A DNA stretch of 64,000 nt from the NCBI GenBank assembly GCA_019745505.1, contig JAIETE010000046.1:1-64000 (forward strand). The letters run 5' to 3'. The notes beneath the pieces were generated by a model that worked only from the letters and a program-made list of their open reading frames with translations, searched no databases and was not told where the DNA came from. Position 1 is the stretch's first letter. Each line of letters begins with the position of its first letter. Positions 34,420-44,438 of this stretch are shown one piece after another. This stretch comes from Candidatus Obscuribacterales bacterium (GTDB taxonomy: Bacteria > Cyanobacteriota > Vampirovibrionia > Obscuribacterales > Obscuribacteraceae). The translations under genes and the position numbers were made by a program.

Positions 34420-36897
34420 CTATTTGATAGAAATAGTCACGGGGTCGCTGACATACCCGATCATCTTTCCACTCTTATCAAAAGCGGCAATTCTAACGTC
34501 ATACTCTCCAGGCATTTTGAAATCTTCACGCCACAATTCCATTTCACCCTTCAAGCCTTCGAGAGAATATTTCTTCAAACTATTCGGCGACAAAACATCT
34601 TGCCTGTAAGTTGAATTGAAGTATTCGTAATATTCAAAAGGCTTCGAAATTTCGACCATCACATGATTTGCCTCGCGAATCTTCGTCGCGTCAAAATCGA
34701 GTATCAAAGATTCGCTCGACTTGGGAGCAAGAGTGCCATTCGGTTGCCTTATCCATTTATCCTTCGAGGCATACAATTTGGGAATTTCATTCTCCAGATT
34801 GAGAAAACGGACCGACACTAATTCTGTATTGGGAGGCGAAACTGTCAATTGCAGATCGCAGAGCTTGCCAAACAGAATCCAGCTTGAAATCTCTGAGAGA
34901 TGAAAGCGATACTTGTGCGGCTTTCCATCTGCTTCCAAAAAGCAAGTCAGTGAACTGGCCAAACCGTCAGTATCATCAACTCGCCAGAGCGAACGAGCGC
35001 CATCAGGCGTCTTGTAGGCATTGAGAATTCCACACTTACGGCCCTCCGTCTCCCTGGTCCAGGACAGCATCATGGAAGGCTCTATACCGCCTGTATTCTC
35101 TGCGGCGACACAGGAAGCCGTTACCTCCAGACAATCAATCGAACCTTTTTTCATAGGCTGCGCAGTAGTCAATGAATAAACCGTAACGCTGGGTACTTTG
35201 GTGACAGGCTGCAAACTCACATCGACAGAACAAGCTGAATCAGGCAGACCGCCATCCGAAAAATAATCCGAGGGAATCGGGCAAATTTCTTTCTTGTCAC
35301 CGTCGAAGCCGAAGGCGATAGTGCCAGGCTCTTGCAGATTAGCCAGCAAAGCACTTTTGTTTACCAGGTCGAGATTGAAAATATGCGCCTTCAGAGTGGC
35401 AATCTTTTCGCTGAGATCTTTTTGAAAAAGTGGTGGCATCAAACAGCCGCGCAAATTCACAAAAGTCGGATATAGAGGAAGATGCTCATAAGTTGCAGCG
35501 GCATTTAAGAAAAGCAGCCGCTTCGCTGTTGGATTCTTTACTGCAAATGCGGCAATTCCCTTTTCGATCGAAACCTCATTGCGATTTGCTTGAATCCAAA
35601 GTTCTGATGATTTGAAAGACAGTGCAGAAAGAAGCAGACTGTAGACTGCCAGTATCCCGATTGAAAATTTCTGCAGTTTTTTTTCTGCAGCATTCTTCAT
35701 AGAAGTAGGAATAACAAACAAGGCAAAAAGAATGCATAGAGGAACACTTACAAGATAGAAGTGACGACCACCGGGAAGACCGCCTGCAGCGTACCAAACC
35801 CTTGCCACAAGCGCGAATGCCATGATGAGCCAGCCGACAAGAAACAGAATCGGTCGCCAGACTCCCCAGTCACGAATAACAGAAAAACGCAGAACACTTG
35901 CAAATACAATTGCCACGTAGAGACCGATTAGCGTTCTAAATGCGGAATCGAGTTCGATCATTTGCGGCAAAGAGATAGGCACGAAGACACCGCGCAAAAG
36001 CTGCCAATTCAACAAACCCGTCAGCCATATCGCATCCAGCGCCACTGATCCGAATCCGTGGTAACCGCCATAGAAAGTGCCCAGCGCCAGAGCTCTAACA
36101 AACATATAGAGAGTAAGTAGGAGCCAATAAATTCTGGTCGCCTTGATCGCCGCCGAGATCGCTTTTGTCCAGGGAATCACCCTTAGATTGGAGCAAAACG
36201 AATACCACAGCAAAACGGCTGGAATAGTGACTCCAACTTCTTTCGATAGAAGCGCAAAAGAGAAAGCCAGCAAGCTCAAAACACGCGCCGCCCTGCCATG
36301 CTTATTCTCAATTTCCAGAGAGTTTAGAAATAGAATGAATGCGGACAGGTAGAAAAAAGTACAAACACTGTCGACCCTTCCGCAAAGCCACACTACAGAC
36401 TCTGCATGAAGCGGATGCGCAGCGAACAAAGCCCCGGCAAGCAAAGGAATCGAAATTCCATCAAAGTCGGCAAGCCCTTTCAGCAACTTTCTTGCAAGAA
36501 TGAAGGTCAAAACCGTGCACGATGCGTGAATCGCTAAACACGTAATATGCCAACCAACTGTATTCTGATTCCACACAACAACGTCGAAAACAAGCGGAAG
36601 CAGCATCATCGGTCGATAGTGCAATCCCCATAGCGGCTCTTGCATCCAACAACTCGCGAAATTCTGCAAAAGCATTAATGGATTGCTGTGCAGATAGTTA
36701 TAGATATACGTGTATTGCTGTCCGTCATCACTCAAAAAACCGGCAAAGAGCGACGGAGCGAAAGAAACGAAAGCCAGAACAACCAGAAAAGAGGAAGCCA
36801 TCGCATCCCTCTTTCCGAACTTAATTGACAACGTTTCAGACATCTCGAAAAATCGTTGTTCCTGCCCACCGCTGACGAATTCAACTGAGGCCTTCAT
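34420..36897 (-). CDS. GT-C-fold membrane glycosyltransferase (TMTC/PMT-like)
   Basis: About 825 residues; start ATG 36897 or 36843 (neither has a strong ribosome site). About ten membrane helices in residues 30-440. The loop FLSDDGQQYTYIYNYL carries the DD-type acidic motif of GT-C enzymes, and HPLHAESVVWLCGRVD matches the HP-x-H-x-E-x-V-x-W-x-x-G-R-x-D motif of TMTC-type O-mannosyltransferase relatives. The C-terminal 390 residues are soluble and beta-rich. It probably transfers a sugar from a polyprenyl phosphate donor at the outer face of the membrane; acceptor unknown. Confidence 0.8.
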   Translation of the reverse strand: MKASVEFVSGGQEQRFFEMSETLSIKFGKRDAMASSFLVVLAFVSFAPSLFAGFLSDDGQQYTYIYNYLHSNPLMLLQNFASCWMQEPLWGLHYRPMMLLPLVFDVVVWNQNTVGWHITCLAIHASCTVLTFILARKLLKGLADFDGISIPLLAGALFAAHPLHAESVVWLCGRVDSVCTFFYLSAFILFLNSLEIENKHGRAARVLSLLAFSFALLSKEVGVTIPAVLLWYSFCSNLRVIPWTKAISAAIKATRIYWLLLTLYMFVRALALGTFYGGYHGFGSVALDAIWLTGLLNWQLLRGVFVPISLPQMIELDSAFRTLIGLYVAIVFASVLRFSVIRDWGVWRPILFLVGWLIMAFALVARVWYAAGGLPGGRHFYLVSVPLCILFALFVIPTSMKNAAEKKLQKFSIGILAVYSLLLSALSFKSSELWIQANRNEVSIEKGIAAFAVKNPTAKRLLFLNAAATYEHLPLYPTFVNLRGCLMPPLFQKDLSEKIATLKAHIFNLDLVNKSALLANLQEPGTIAFGFDGDKKEICPIPSDYFSDGGLPDSACSVDVSLQPVTKVPSVTVYSLTTAQPMKKGSIDCLEVTASCVAAENTGGIEPSMMLSWTRETEGRKCGILNAYKTPDGARSLWRVDDTDGLASSLTCFLEADGKPHKYRFHLSEISSWILFGKLCDLQLTVSPPNTELVSVRFLNLENEIPKLYASKDKWIRQPNGTLAPKSSESLILDFDATKIREANHVMVEISKPFEYYEYFNSTYRQDVLSPNSLKKYSLEGLKGEMELWREDFKMPGEYDVRIAAFDKSGKMIGYVSDPVTISIK

Positions 36898-37008
36898 TCG
36901 GCAGCAGCGTGAAATCCTCAATAGGATAACTCAGAAACTCAGCTAATTTCTTCCCGAAATGGAACATTGCCGAAACAAGCGCACTCTTTAGCGCATGACC
37001 TCTAAGCT

Positions 37009-37443
37009 TCACACAGTGACTGCGACTTGCGCCTCCGCTCTGCTCACAGCATATTCAGCCACAACATAAATCTCATCAACAAAGGAAAGCAAACTGGCGG
37101 CTACAGCAACTTCGTCCAGACCCAGCTTCTTGCTTACCATACTGACGATTCCGGAAAATGCAGCGGGCAGCTGCTCCTCAACTTCACGAACGGCCTTTGG
37201 ATCGCTCGAAGTAGCCAGTTGCGCCATAACCTCGAGACCAAAACCCATATTCTGGCATGCCGCACCAACTTCAGTCTGTGCTTGCTTCGTCAACCCGATT
37301 GCCACAAGTGCACGTGAAATCAGTATGGAATCCTGACAGGCTAGTAATTTTTCTGACTGAGCAATTACTTTCTGCAGTCTGGGAATTAGAGGCTTTAGCA
37401 TTTCGATTTTGGATTGTACTTGCATAGATGTCTCTGCATTCAT
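37009..37443 (-). CDS. hypothetical all-helical protein
   Basis: 144 residues with a good site (TAGGAGAGAAAG). All-alpha, two Cys, no signal peptide, no membrane helix. No family recognised. It follows the Gly-rich protein gene by 43 nt on the same strand, so the two probably form an operon. Confidence 0.65.
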   Translation of the reverse strand: MNAETSMQVQSKIEMLKPLIPRLQKVIAQSEKLLACQDSILISRALVAIGLTKQAQTEVGAACQNMGFGLEVMAQLATSSDPKAVREVEEQLPAAFSGIVSMVSKKLGLDEVAVAASLLSFVDEIYVVAEYAVSRAEAQVAVTV

Positions 37444-37486
37444 TTCTTTCTCTCCTAAGTCGTTGTTCGCTTACGCCGTGCGCACC

Positions 37487-38281
37487 CTAGAATCCAAAAA
37501 GCTTTTTGATGCCGCCGCCAATGGCTTTGATACCACCACCGATGGCGCCACCAAGCTCCTTCACTCCCCTGCCGAGCAAGCCTCCAACTTCACCGAAAGC
37601 ATTAGCAACACCACCGAATACCTTACCTACTAATTTATCGAGTCCAAGATTCATAAGAACCGCAACGCCTGCCCCGAGCGGCCCGCCGAATGCAAAACCA
37701 CCGGCAAGACTGGACAGCATTCCACCGACACCTTCATGCCCCCGGCCAAATAGACCTCCCGCGATTCCGCCCAGAGGACCCAGCCAGTTTCCGACACTGC
37801 CAAGAATCCCGCCAAGCGGTCCACCAATATCACCGATGTGGCTGAAGAGACCTCCGACCGGACTGCTAAGGTGTCCCAGTATGCCGCCCACCTCCTCTGC
37901 ACCACCGAAAAGTCCGTAACTTGTGAGCGTTTCAGGACCACTGAGCAAGTTAGACATAAAACCGAAGCTGTCTCCAAAGCTTCCACTCAAAATGCCATCT
38001 GAGCTCAGTGGATTCTTCAGGAAAGAAGAGTGGAAATCCATTCCCAGAATGTCTCGAGGTGCCGGAATATCAAACCCTCTCGACAGTGGAAGTTTGTCTA
38101 AAATCGACGTGCTCGATTCAAACGGATCACTGAAATCCAGACTTTCAGGAAGTATGCTGGAAATACGGGAGGGATTGAACTGGACTCCATCTTTCAGAAG
38201 ACCGACCGGATTGAAATCGAGATCTAGATCACTGGGTCCCGGTAGACCGGAGAAAACATTTTCGAGCGAAAATTTGCCCAC
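37487..38281 (-). CDS. glycine-rich hydrophobic repeat protein
   Basis: The GTG at 38281 has GGAGG nine bases upstream; the ATG at 38290 directly abuts that GGAGG and is less likely. About 264 residues. The first 110 are Leu/Pro/Ser-rich without a signal peptide; residues 120-264 are Gly-rich with hydrophobic steps (GGLFSHIGDIGGPLGGILG, GGLLGRGVKELGGAIGGGIK) and end in KAIGGGIKKLFGF, a cationic amphipathic end. Such sequences occur in secreted or membrane-interacting proteins. Function unknown. Confidence 0.6.
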   Translation of the reverse strand: MGKFSLENVFSGLPGPSDLDLDFNPVGLLKDGVQFNPSRISSILPESLDFSDPFESSTSILDKLPLSRGFDIPAPRDILGMDFHSSFLKNPLSSDGILSGSFGDSFGFMSNLLSGPETLTSYGLFGGAEEVGGILGHLSSPVGGLFSHIGDIGGPLGGILGSVGNWLGPLGGIAGGLFGRGHEGVGGMLSSLAGGFAFGGPLGAGVAVLMNLGLDKLVGKVFGGVANAFGEVGGLLGRGVKELGGAIGGGIKAIGGGIKKLFGF

Positions 38282-38293
38282 AACAAGCATCCT
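38280..38293 (-). promoter_or_regulatory. self-complementary ribosome binding site
   Basis: CCTCCGGAGG on the minus strand just upstream of the 38281 start contains the Shine-Dalgarno within a perfect 10-bp palindrome. The site could therefore be masked by pairing, within or between mRNAs. Confidence 0.35.
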
Positions 38294-38672
38294 CCGGAGG
38301 AGAGATAGAAACGAGCCGGCAAATGCAGCTGGGGCATCGCCAGAACAGCAAGCACAAGAGCAACTGAATGCCCTTCACGGCAGCATTACTTGAAAGGTTT
38401 ATGGCTCAATACTAAGGAGTCGTCTTAGATCCGACACAGCCATCTTAGCGCCCAATAATGACGAAGTCGTGATCAACCGCAATACCTTACCGCACAAGGC
38501 TTTCCAGTCCCGAAAGCACAGAGGGGTAGCCCCTTTTGGCTATATAAAACTTGCTAGATGGGGTGCTAAAATCGAAGTTGCAAGGTCCCCAGATATCCCC
38601 GGTTTGCTGTTCGTTGGAGCCTCATCGCTCATGACCGAGTCGAATTCAGCCGAGCAGATACCGGAGCAACGA

Positions 38673-40358
38673 ATGGGCAATAGCGCCAGCATGGTGAAAA
38701 GACAGTCTGTTGGCAAGGTTCTTTGGTGCGCATTTGCGCTGGCCGGCTGCTGTATCGCTGTCACTCAATTGCTGTTTCCCGCTCATTTCGAGACAGTTGA
38801 CGACATCAATTTTACGCTTCTTCTTTCAGGGGTAGGGCTCTCGCATTCGCCGACGTACTCGACCTGGTTTACCAATGTCCTTATCACTTATCCTCTGATG
38901 TGCTTGTACAAAGCTCTGCCTGATATTCCCTGGTATTCCATATATCTATTTTCCTCTCTGCTATTTGGTTTCTCCATTATTGCCGCGGTCTTGATGCTGC
39001 GTTTCAATCGTGGGGTAGGAACGACACTTTTCCTTATCTACTATGTTCTGGTCGGCGCATTTATCGTCAATGGGCTCCAATACACAAGCACCACGGCACT
39101 GCTGACTCAGGCAGCTTTTTTGCTCGCCTGCTGCCTTCCGCTTACAATGCGCTTTTCGTCAAACAAATACCCGCAATGGGCTATTGTCGCCGCCGTGGTG
39201 GCAACGGTCTTTGCCGCGATGATGAGATTCGAGCCATTCATGCTCATCATCTTGTATTGCCTGATTACTGCAGTGGCCGTTGCACCGTGGAATATGAGGC
39301 TCATCAAGCGTAATTCGCTACCAATCATTTGCTTTGCTGTTTCAGTGCTTCTGGGAGTAGGGCTGAAATTTGCCAACAATTTCTACTATGACAGCCAGCC
39401 GGCTTATGCAGGCATTCGCGAGTTCTTCAAGCCATTTAGCGACATTGCCGATTCAGACCGCATGTATCCGGGTGGTGTCAAACTCAGCGAAAATGACTTT
39501 GCTCTGGTGAAGCAGTTCTTTGTGGCGGATAGAGAGGTTTTTACCACCGAACTGCTCTCTCAGGCAGCACAGAAGGCGGAATTGCCATTCACCACCGGAA
39601 AACTTCTCTGGACTCTCGAGTCAGAGATTTTGCCGCTGGCTCTTTTGTGCTTGATTCTCTTGCCTCTTCTCGACACTCGCATAATCAGCAAGTTCGGTCT
39701 GTTGATTTGGTTTGCAGGATTATCATCACTAATTCTGTATCTGTCATTCTGGATGAAGATGCCACCAAGACTCCATCTTGCATTAATGACCTGTGCGATG
39801 ACAACTCTATTTGTTTTTACGGATAGACAAAAACTAAAACGCATCATCCAAAAGCTCCAGCATGAAGCAAACCCCAAGAAGGCGCTCATATCGATAGCAC
39901 TGTGCTCAGTCGCAGTCTGGTTCACATATTCGACGATCAGCGAATTGCAGCGCGACTTGCATTATTACAACGAAAAGCTGGCGAGAATAACCCAGGCGAT
40001 TCAGCGACTCAATCCACAACCCGGGCATCTCTACATAGTGTTAGGAACAGCTGCTCCATATCAATATATGCGTCCGTTTCAAAATCTACGCAAGTATTTT
40101 TCGCGTTTCGATATCTATAGAACCAGTTTGTGGGGCATTCTGCCGAGTGGCTATAACATGCTGGAAAATCATGGAATCAGCAGTCTCTATGATGCATGCA
40201 AATCACAAAACGTGTATTTCGTCAGCGACCAGAAGACCAACCAACTCTTTGCAGACTTTTGCGCGGAGCATTACAAATACAGACCATTGTTTATCTGCGT
40301 CTTCGCTGATCCCAGTGCGGACTTCGAAGTCTACCGAATCAAATTCAAACCGATATAA
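38673..40358 (+). CDS. polytopic membrane protein, GT-C-like
   Basis: Start at 38673 (CCGGAG at 7 nt) is preferred; 38631 is possible. About 561 residues with about ten membrane helices. The first extracytoplasmic loop has FETVDDINFTLLLSG, the acidic DD pair and layout of GT-C enzymes. The last 130 residues are soluble (HLYIVLGTAAPYQYMRPFQ). The 38291-38672 gap shows no other gene. It ends 1 nt before the stop of the convergent acyltransferase. Confidence 0.65.
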   Translation: MGNSASMVKRQSVGKVLWCAFALAGCCIAVTQLLFPAHFETVDDINFTLLLSGVGLSHSPTYSTWFTNVLITYPLMCLYKALPDIPWYSIYLFSSLLFGFSIIAAVLMLRFNRGVGTTLFLIYYVLVGAFIVNGLQYTSTTALLTQAAFLLACCLPLTMRFSSNKYPQWAIVAAVVATVFAAMMRFEPFMLIILYCLITAVAVAPWNMRLIKRNSLPIICFAVSVLLGVGLKFANNFYYDSQPAYAGIREFFKPFSDIADSDRMYPGGVKLSENDFALVKQFFVADREVFTTELLSQAAQKAELPFTTGKLLWTLESEILPLALLCLILLPLLDTRIISKFGLLIWFAGLSSLILYLSFWMKMPPRLHLALMTCAMTTLFVFTDRQKLKRIIQKLQHEANPKKALISIALCSVAVWFTYSTISELQRDLHYYNEKLARITQAIQRLNPQPGHLYIVLGTAAPYQYMRPFQNLRKYFSRFDIYRTSLWGILPSGYNMLENHGISSLYDACKSQNVYFVSDQKTNQLFADFCAEHYKYRPLFICVFADPSADFEVYRIKFKPI

Positions 40359-40359
40359 C

Positions 40360-41499
40360 TCAAACTCGGCTGGGTATCAGCTTATTGCGTAATTTATTTA
40401 TGGGTGATTCGAAGAGATACCACGATGCTGAAGCTAAGAGTGCCGTGCTGACAAAACCAATGGCGATCTTTTCCGGCAGCGGAAAATCGATCAACAAGTA
40501 CAAGATCGGCAGGTGAAATAGGTACATGCCATAACTAATTTGCCCGAGATGAACCATCACCCTGTTGGACAGAGACTTGCAGATAAACTGATTGCGAGTG
40601 CGCCAGAGAGAATAGAAGAAAATTGCCAGAGCCGCCGAATCAATAAAAATGAGCGTATGCGGCAATGCCTTATCGACAGACTGAATTGCTATCAGCGCAA
40701 TGTTGAGAACTAAGGCAACCAGAAAGAGCCGCGTTTCATCTTTCTTCTTCAGCGTCATATCAAAATATCCGGCTATGGCACCGAAGAGCAGACACTGTCC
40801 AGAGGAAGGCATCAACAATTTCCATTTGTAACCAGGAAACATGGTGGCACATGCCGTATGAACAACAAACGTCAAAGCTAAAAGGGAGACGATCAACTTG
40901 AGGCGGTGCTTCTTTGGCGTAAACAAAAAAGCAAGTGGAAACAATAAGTAGAATTGCTCCTCTACGGCAAGGCTCCAAAGATGGCACACTGGACCTTGCA
41001 TTTGATTGATCAAGAAAAGATAGATATTCGATACATACGTAAAAAACGGCAAAGGCTCAGGCAACCATCCACAGATGAGCAAAACCGCCAGGGTCAAATA
41101 ATAGATTGGAAAAATTCTCAGTGTGCGCCGAAGCCAAAACTCGCGCACATCACTCCAGGTTTTTCCGGTGTCGCTGCCGACCAGAATTCGAGTGATCAAA
41201 AATCCGCTCAAGACCAGGTACGCATAGAACCCAAAGCTGCTAGCCGAATTAACCAGCCCGCTGCCCCAATAATTACTGATATGAGAGGTGCTCACATGAC
41301 CGGCATAAACCGAAATGAACATAAACGCACGCATCGTGTCGAAGTGCAAGCGACGCGACAGCAATTGATCAGCGGCAATCGCACGAGGGTAAGACTGCTG
41401 CTCGACAGTCGATTCCAAAACAGGTGAAACTGCCGCCACATGATGTTTATCATCGAGCAAAGCAGAATTATTCGAATCCGCAAATTTTCCGGAAATCAT
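40360..41499 (-). CDS. acyltransferase 3 family (OafA/YrhL) membrane protein
   Basis: ATG at 41499 preferred (a GTG lies at 41532). About 379 residues, ten membrane helices. Family landmarks: the His in FDTMRAFMFISVYAGHV, the RXXR-type LRRTLRIFPIYYLTL, and SLAVEEQFYLLFPL; late helices with GQISYGMYLFHLPIL. It transfers acyl groups to surface polysaccharide or lipid sugars across the inner membrane. Neighbouring glycosyltransferases support a role in glycan decoration. Confidence 0.92.
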   Translation of the reverse strand: MISGKFADSNNSALLDDKHHVAAVSPVLESTVEQQSYPRAIAADQLLSRRLHFDTMRAFMFISVYAGHVSTSHISNYWGSGLVNSASSFGFYAYLVLSGFLITRILVGSDTGKTWSDVREFWLRRTLRIFPIYYLTLAVLLICGWLPEPLPFFTYVSNIYLFLINQMQGPVCHLWSLAVEEQFYLLFPLAFLFTPKKHRLKLIVSLLALTFVVHTACATMFPGYKWKLLMPSSGQCLLFGAIAGYFDMTLKKKDETRLFLVALVLNIALIAIQSVDKALPHTLIFIDSAALAIFFYSLWRTRNQFICKSLSNRVMVHLGQISYGMYLFHLPILYLLIDFPLPEKIAIGFVSTALLASASWYLFESPINKLRNKLIPSRV

Positions 41500-41771
41500 C
41501 GCTGCGGCGCCAACCTCAATCGATCGAACCACAAAGCGGCATTAGAAGCAACTAATACCCGTCACCCCACCCGCGGCGGCTCCCACGGACAGGCGATCAT
41601 AGCACTTGTCGGGAGGAAGCCAGAACAGCCAGACTCTCAGAAAACGCCGATCCGCTGAACTTATTTTCACCGTCCGGTGACCAAATGCACAGGGCGGTAT
41701 CATTGTCGAGATTCTTATCTTGTGCTCATCTCCGAAACAGTGGATTTGCCGCCGCTTACGGCAAAAGTGTC

Positions 41772-43277
41772 ATGCAGGTCGACAATCTCACAACTGCAAA
41801 AGCCCCCTCATCAAAGATACAAAAGCCTCATCCGCTGACGACCTTTGCGCTGTTTTCGGCAATCTTTTTAGTCACCTATTTTCCTTGTTTTCAGAACAGC
41901 TACGGACTTCTGGACGACTACTATCTGCTTTTCCTCACTCTCACAAAGGGGGCATGGTGTCCTGAGATTGTCGGCAGCATGATGTCTCAAGGGCGCCCGC
42001 TGAATCTTCCTTTCATCGCCGCCGCCTTCTCATCGCTTCACGGCATCAGCGACCTGGTCTATCTTCGCTTGATAGCGACCTTAGGCATCGCACTGCTGGC
42101 GACGCTCTTTTTCAGGCACGCAATGCACGTCGGCTGGAACAGGGCACAGTCATTTGTGCTCTCATTGCTCGTTTTCTCCCAGCTTCCGTTTCAAGTTCTG
42201 GCAGGCTGGAGTCTGGTTGGTTTTCTCGGGGCAATTCGCATTCCGCTTGCATATGTGTCCTTTTTTCTGGCTAAGTATGCAGCCGAAAAGCCGCTCAAGT
42301 CGCCAACCTTTGCTGCACTGTATTTGGCGACAGTATTTGCTCTCACCGCATCCATGGCGATGCACCAGACGACTGCGATGTTCTTCTGGATCGGAATGGC
42401 TCAAGATGCTCTTTCGCCGAAGAAGTGGGATATTTCAAGGCGTCTGGTCGCGATCGCATTTTCGGCATTCGGCATTGCCTGCACGCTTGAATATGCCATC
42501 TGCGCTTGGGGTAAATCCGCTTATTCCGCCTATTTGCTGACAGACAGAGACCATCTCTCCTTCGATGTCCTGGAGAAAATTCAGTGGTTCATTACAGAAC
42601 CGCTAACCAACAGCCTCAACTTCAACAATCTGGCTGCAAGCCCACTGATTGCCTTAGCGATGGCAACAACAATCGCGACCGGTCTGTTCCTTTTCATCAA
42701 AACACTCGAGCCGAAAGAACGGCTCAAAGAGCGGGTCTTCCTCCTTCTGGCATTACCGGTTCTGTGTTACACACCCAATCTCATAGTTGCCGAATCGTGG
42801 GCAAGTTACCGAACGCTGTATGCACTCTCCGCCCTTATGGTGCTGTATTTTTTCTGTGCAATTCAGGGAATTTCGCAAAAGTTTGCAGTGAGCAAGAATA
42901 TTGTCACCGGGGCACTTTTTGCCGCCGCGCTAGTCTCGCTGGGCTGTGCAAACCAGAACGTAGCCACCTACCTTGCAGAACCACAAAGCAAAGAATTGGC
43001 GCTTCTTCGCTATCGATTGAACCTGAAACAACCCTTGCTGAATCATCTCAACGAGCAGCTGACACCGCCGGCGGACAAGGGGCCTTTCGACATTTGGAAG
43101 TACGACAGCAAGATGCTGGCACCCAGCTGGTATGAATTCCTGGCACCTGCCGCCTATTACGACGAATTCGGTCGCGCCTCCAGCGCCCGCCCATATGTCG
43201 CCAAAGCAATGGTCGGCCTGCTGCAAATGGAAACCCGGCGCCCGGTGGAGAAGAACGCTGCTCCGGAGGACAAATGA
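41772..43277 (+). CDS. polytopic membrane protein, GT-C-like
   Basis: About 501 residues from the ATG at 41772. Ten or so membrane helices. The first loop YGLLDDYYLLFL again has the acidic DD of GT-C-type enzymes, and SMMSQGRPLNLPFIA resembles the following short helix in that group. The C-terminal 90 residues are soluble. Together with 34420 and 38673 it forms a local set of three similar membrane proteins. Donor and acceptor unknown. Confidence 0.65.
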   Translation: MQVDNLTTAKAPSSKIQKPHPLTTFALFSAIFLVTYFPCFQNSYGLLDDYYLLFLTLTKGAWCPEIVGSMMSQGRPLNLPFIAAAFSSLHGISDLVYLRLIATLGIALLATLFFRHAMHVGWNRAQSFVLSLLVFSQLPFQVLAGWSLVGFLGAIRIPLAYVSFFLAKYAAEKPLKSPTFAALYLATVFALTASMAMHQTTAMFFWIGMAQDALSPKKWDISRRLVAIAFSAFGIACTLEYAICAWGKSAYSAYLLTDRDHLSFDVLEKIQWFITEPLTNSLNFNNLAASPLIALAMATTIATGLFLFIKTLEPKERLKERVFLLLALPVLCYTPNLIVAESWASYRTLYALSALMVLYFFCAIQGISQKFAVSKNIVTGALFAAALVSLGCANQNVATYLAEPQSKELALLRYRLNLKQPLLNHLNEQLTPPADKGPFDIWKYDSKMLAPSWYEFLAPAAYYDEFGRASSARPYVAKAMVGLLQMETRRPVEKNAAPEDK

Positions 43278-43415
43278 GACGCGATTTAACCACCCCATTT
43301 TTTACGCCAAAAGGACAGCCGCTTCATCCCCTTTCAGCCGTTGGGGTGTAAGATTTAGGATTGTCATGCTAGTCAGGCCCGGCGCACTTTGGGCGAGCCG
43401 GATTAGCGAGCACTA

Positions 43416-44438
43416 ATGGTGACGAAATTGCTTCATCCACCGCTCGAAACAACCTCGACAAACGCCGATCACAAATTTGCTGATCGGTGCGCCGCGGATG
43501 TGCGCAATTTCAAGTACAGCGTCGTGGTTCCCGTATTCAACGGAGCCGACAAAATAGATGAGCTCTTTAGCAGAATCGCCGGCACCTTCGACTCCCGCCA
43601 GTGCCGCTATGAAATCGTCATAGTCAACGACGGCAGCACGGACAACACCTGGGATGTTATCAAATCAGCCGCAGCAAAAAATTCGAATGTAGTTGCGATC
43701 GATTTGACACGCAATTTCGGTCAGCATCCGGCCGTGCTTTGCGGTCTTTCAAACAGCTCGGGCGACTACATGCTCACCATTGATGCGGACTTGCAGAATC
43801 CGCCCGAAGAGCTTTTCAAACTGATCGAGCCGGCGGTCGAAAAGAAGCTGGAATTGATCTTTGCCAAGTTCACCAAGAAGCAGCACGCCCTGTACAGAAA
43901 TATCGGCAGCAGAATAATCAGCCGGCTGAACGAACTTATTTTTGCCAAGCCGAAGAACCTCAATATTTCAAACGTGAGATTGATGAGCAAGGAGCTGGTG
44001 GCTCGAATGTGCCGGCACAAAACAGCTTTTCCATACATCAACGGGCTGGCATTAGTCTGCTCCGATCCGTCCAAAAGAGCGAATGTCACGGTTGAGCATC
44101 ACAAGCGAATCGGCAGTGAATCAACATACACGCCGTTGCGCATTGCCAAACTAGTTTGCACGATCATTTTCAACTATCCTGAACTGCCAAGACTGATCGC
44201 GAATATCGGATACGGAACAGCCTGGTTCAGCACCGTGCTCGGAACTGTCTTCATCGCCAAGCACTATATGCTCGGTTCTTCACTGCCCGAGTTCGCACCG
44301 GTTATGGGGATTATGGCCTTCTGCAACGCATTGCTGGCGCTGCTGGTGGGCGTGCTCGGGCAATACGCCCAGAAGGTGATGGAAACCCTGTCCATGAACT
44401 CCAGCTACGCAATCGGAAGCATCATAAAAGGTGAGTAG
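43416..44438 (+). CDS. GT2 glycosyltransferase, DPM1/ArnC-like with C-terminal membrane helices
   Basis: 340 residues. GT-A core: YSVVVPVFNGADKIDELF, IVIVNDGSTDNTW, NFGQHPAVLCGL, and DADLQNPPEELFKLI (the DxD-like metal site). Two C-terminal helices (IGYGTAWFSTVLGTVFIA, MGIMAFCNALLALLVGVLG) anchor it to the membrane. It should make polyprenyl-phosphate sugars or transfer to them, supplying the GT-C proteins nearby. The next gene starts inside its last codons. Confidence 0.9.
   Translation: MVTKLLHPPLETTSTNADHKFADRCAADVRNFKYSVVVPVFNGADKIDELFSRIAGTFDSRQCRYEIVIVNDGSTDNTWDVIKSAAAKNSNVVAIDLTRNFGQHPAVLCGLSNSSGDYMLTIDADLQNPPEELFKLIEPAVEKKLELIFAKFTKKQHALYRNIGSRIISRLNELIFAKPKNLNISNVRLMSKELVARMCRHKTAFPYINGLALVCSDPSKRANVTVEHHKRIGSESTYTPLRIAKLVCTIIFNYPELPRLIANIGYGTAWFSTVLGTVFIAKHYMLGSSLPEFAPVMGIMAFCNALLALLVGVLGQYAQKVMETLSMNSSYAIGSIIKGE

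Noticed and set aside
37923-38393. 156-residue plus-strand frame opposite the Gly-rich protein
   Set aside because: Composition is the mirror of the opposite gene; only the last 25 residues lie outside it, and there is no start signal.
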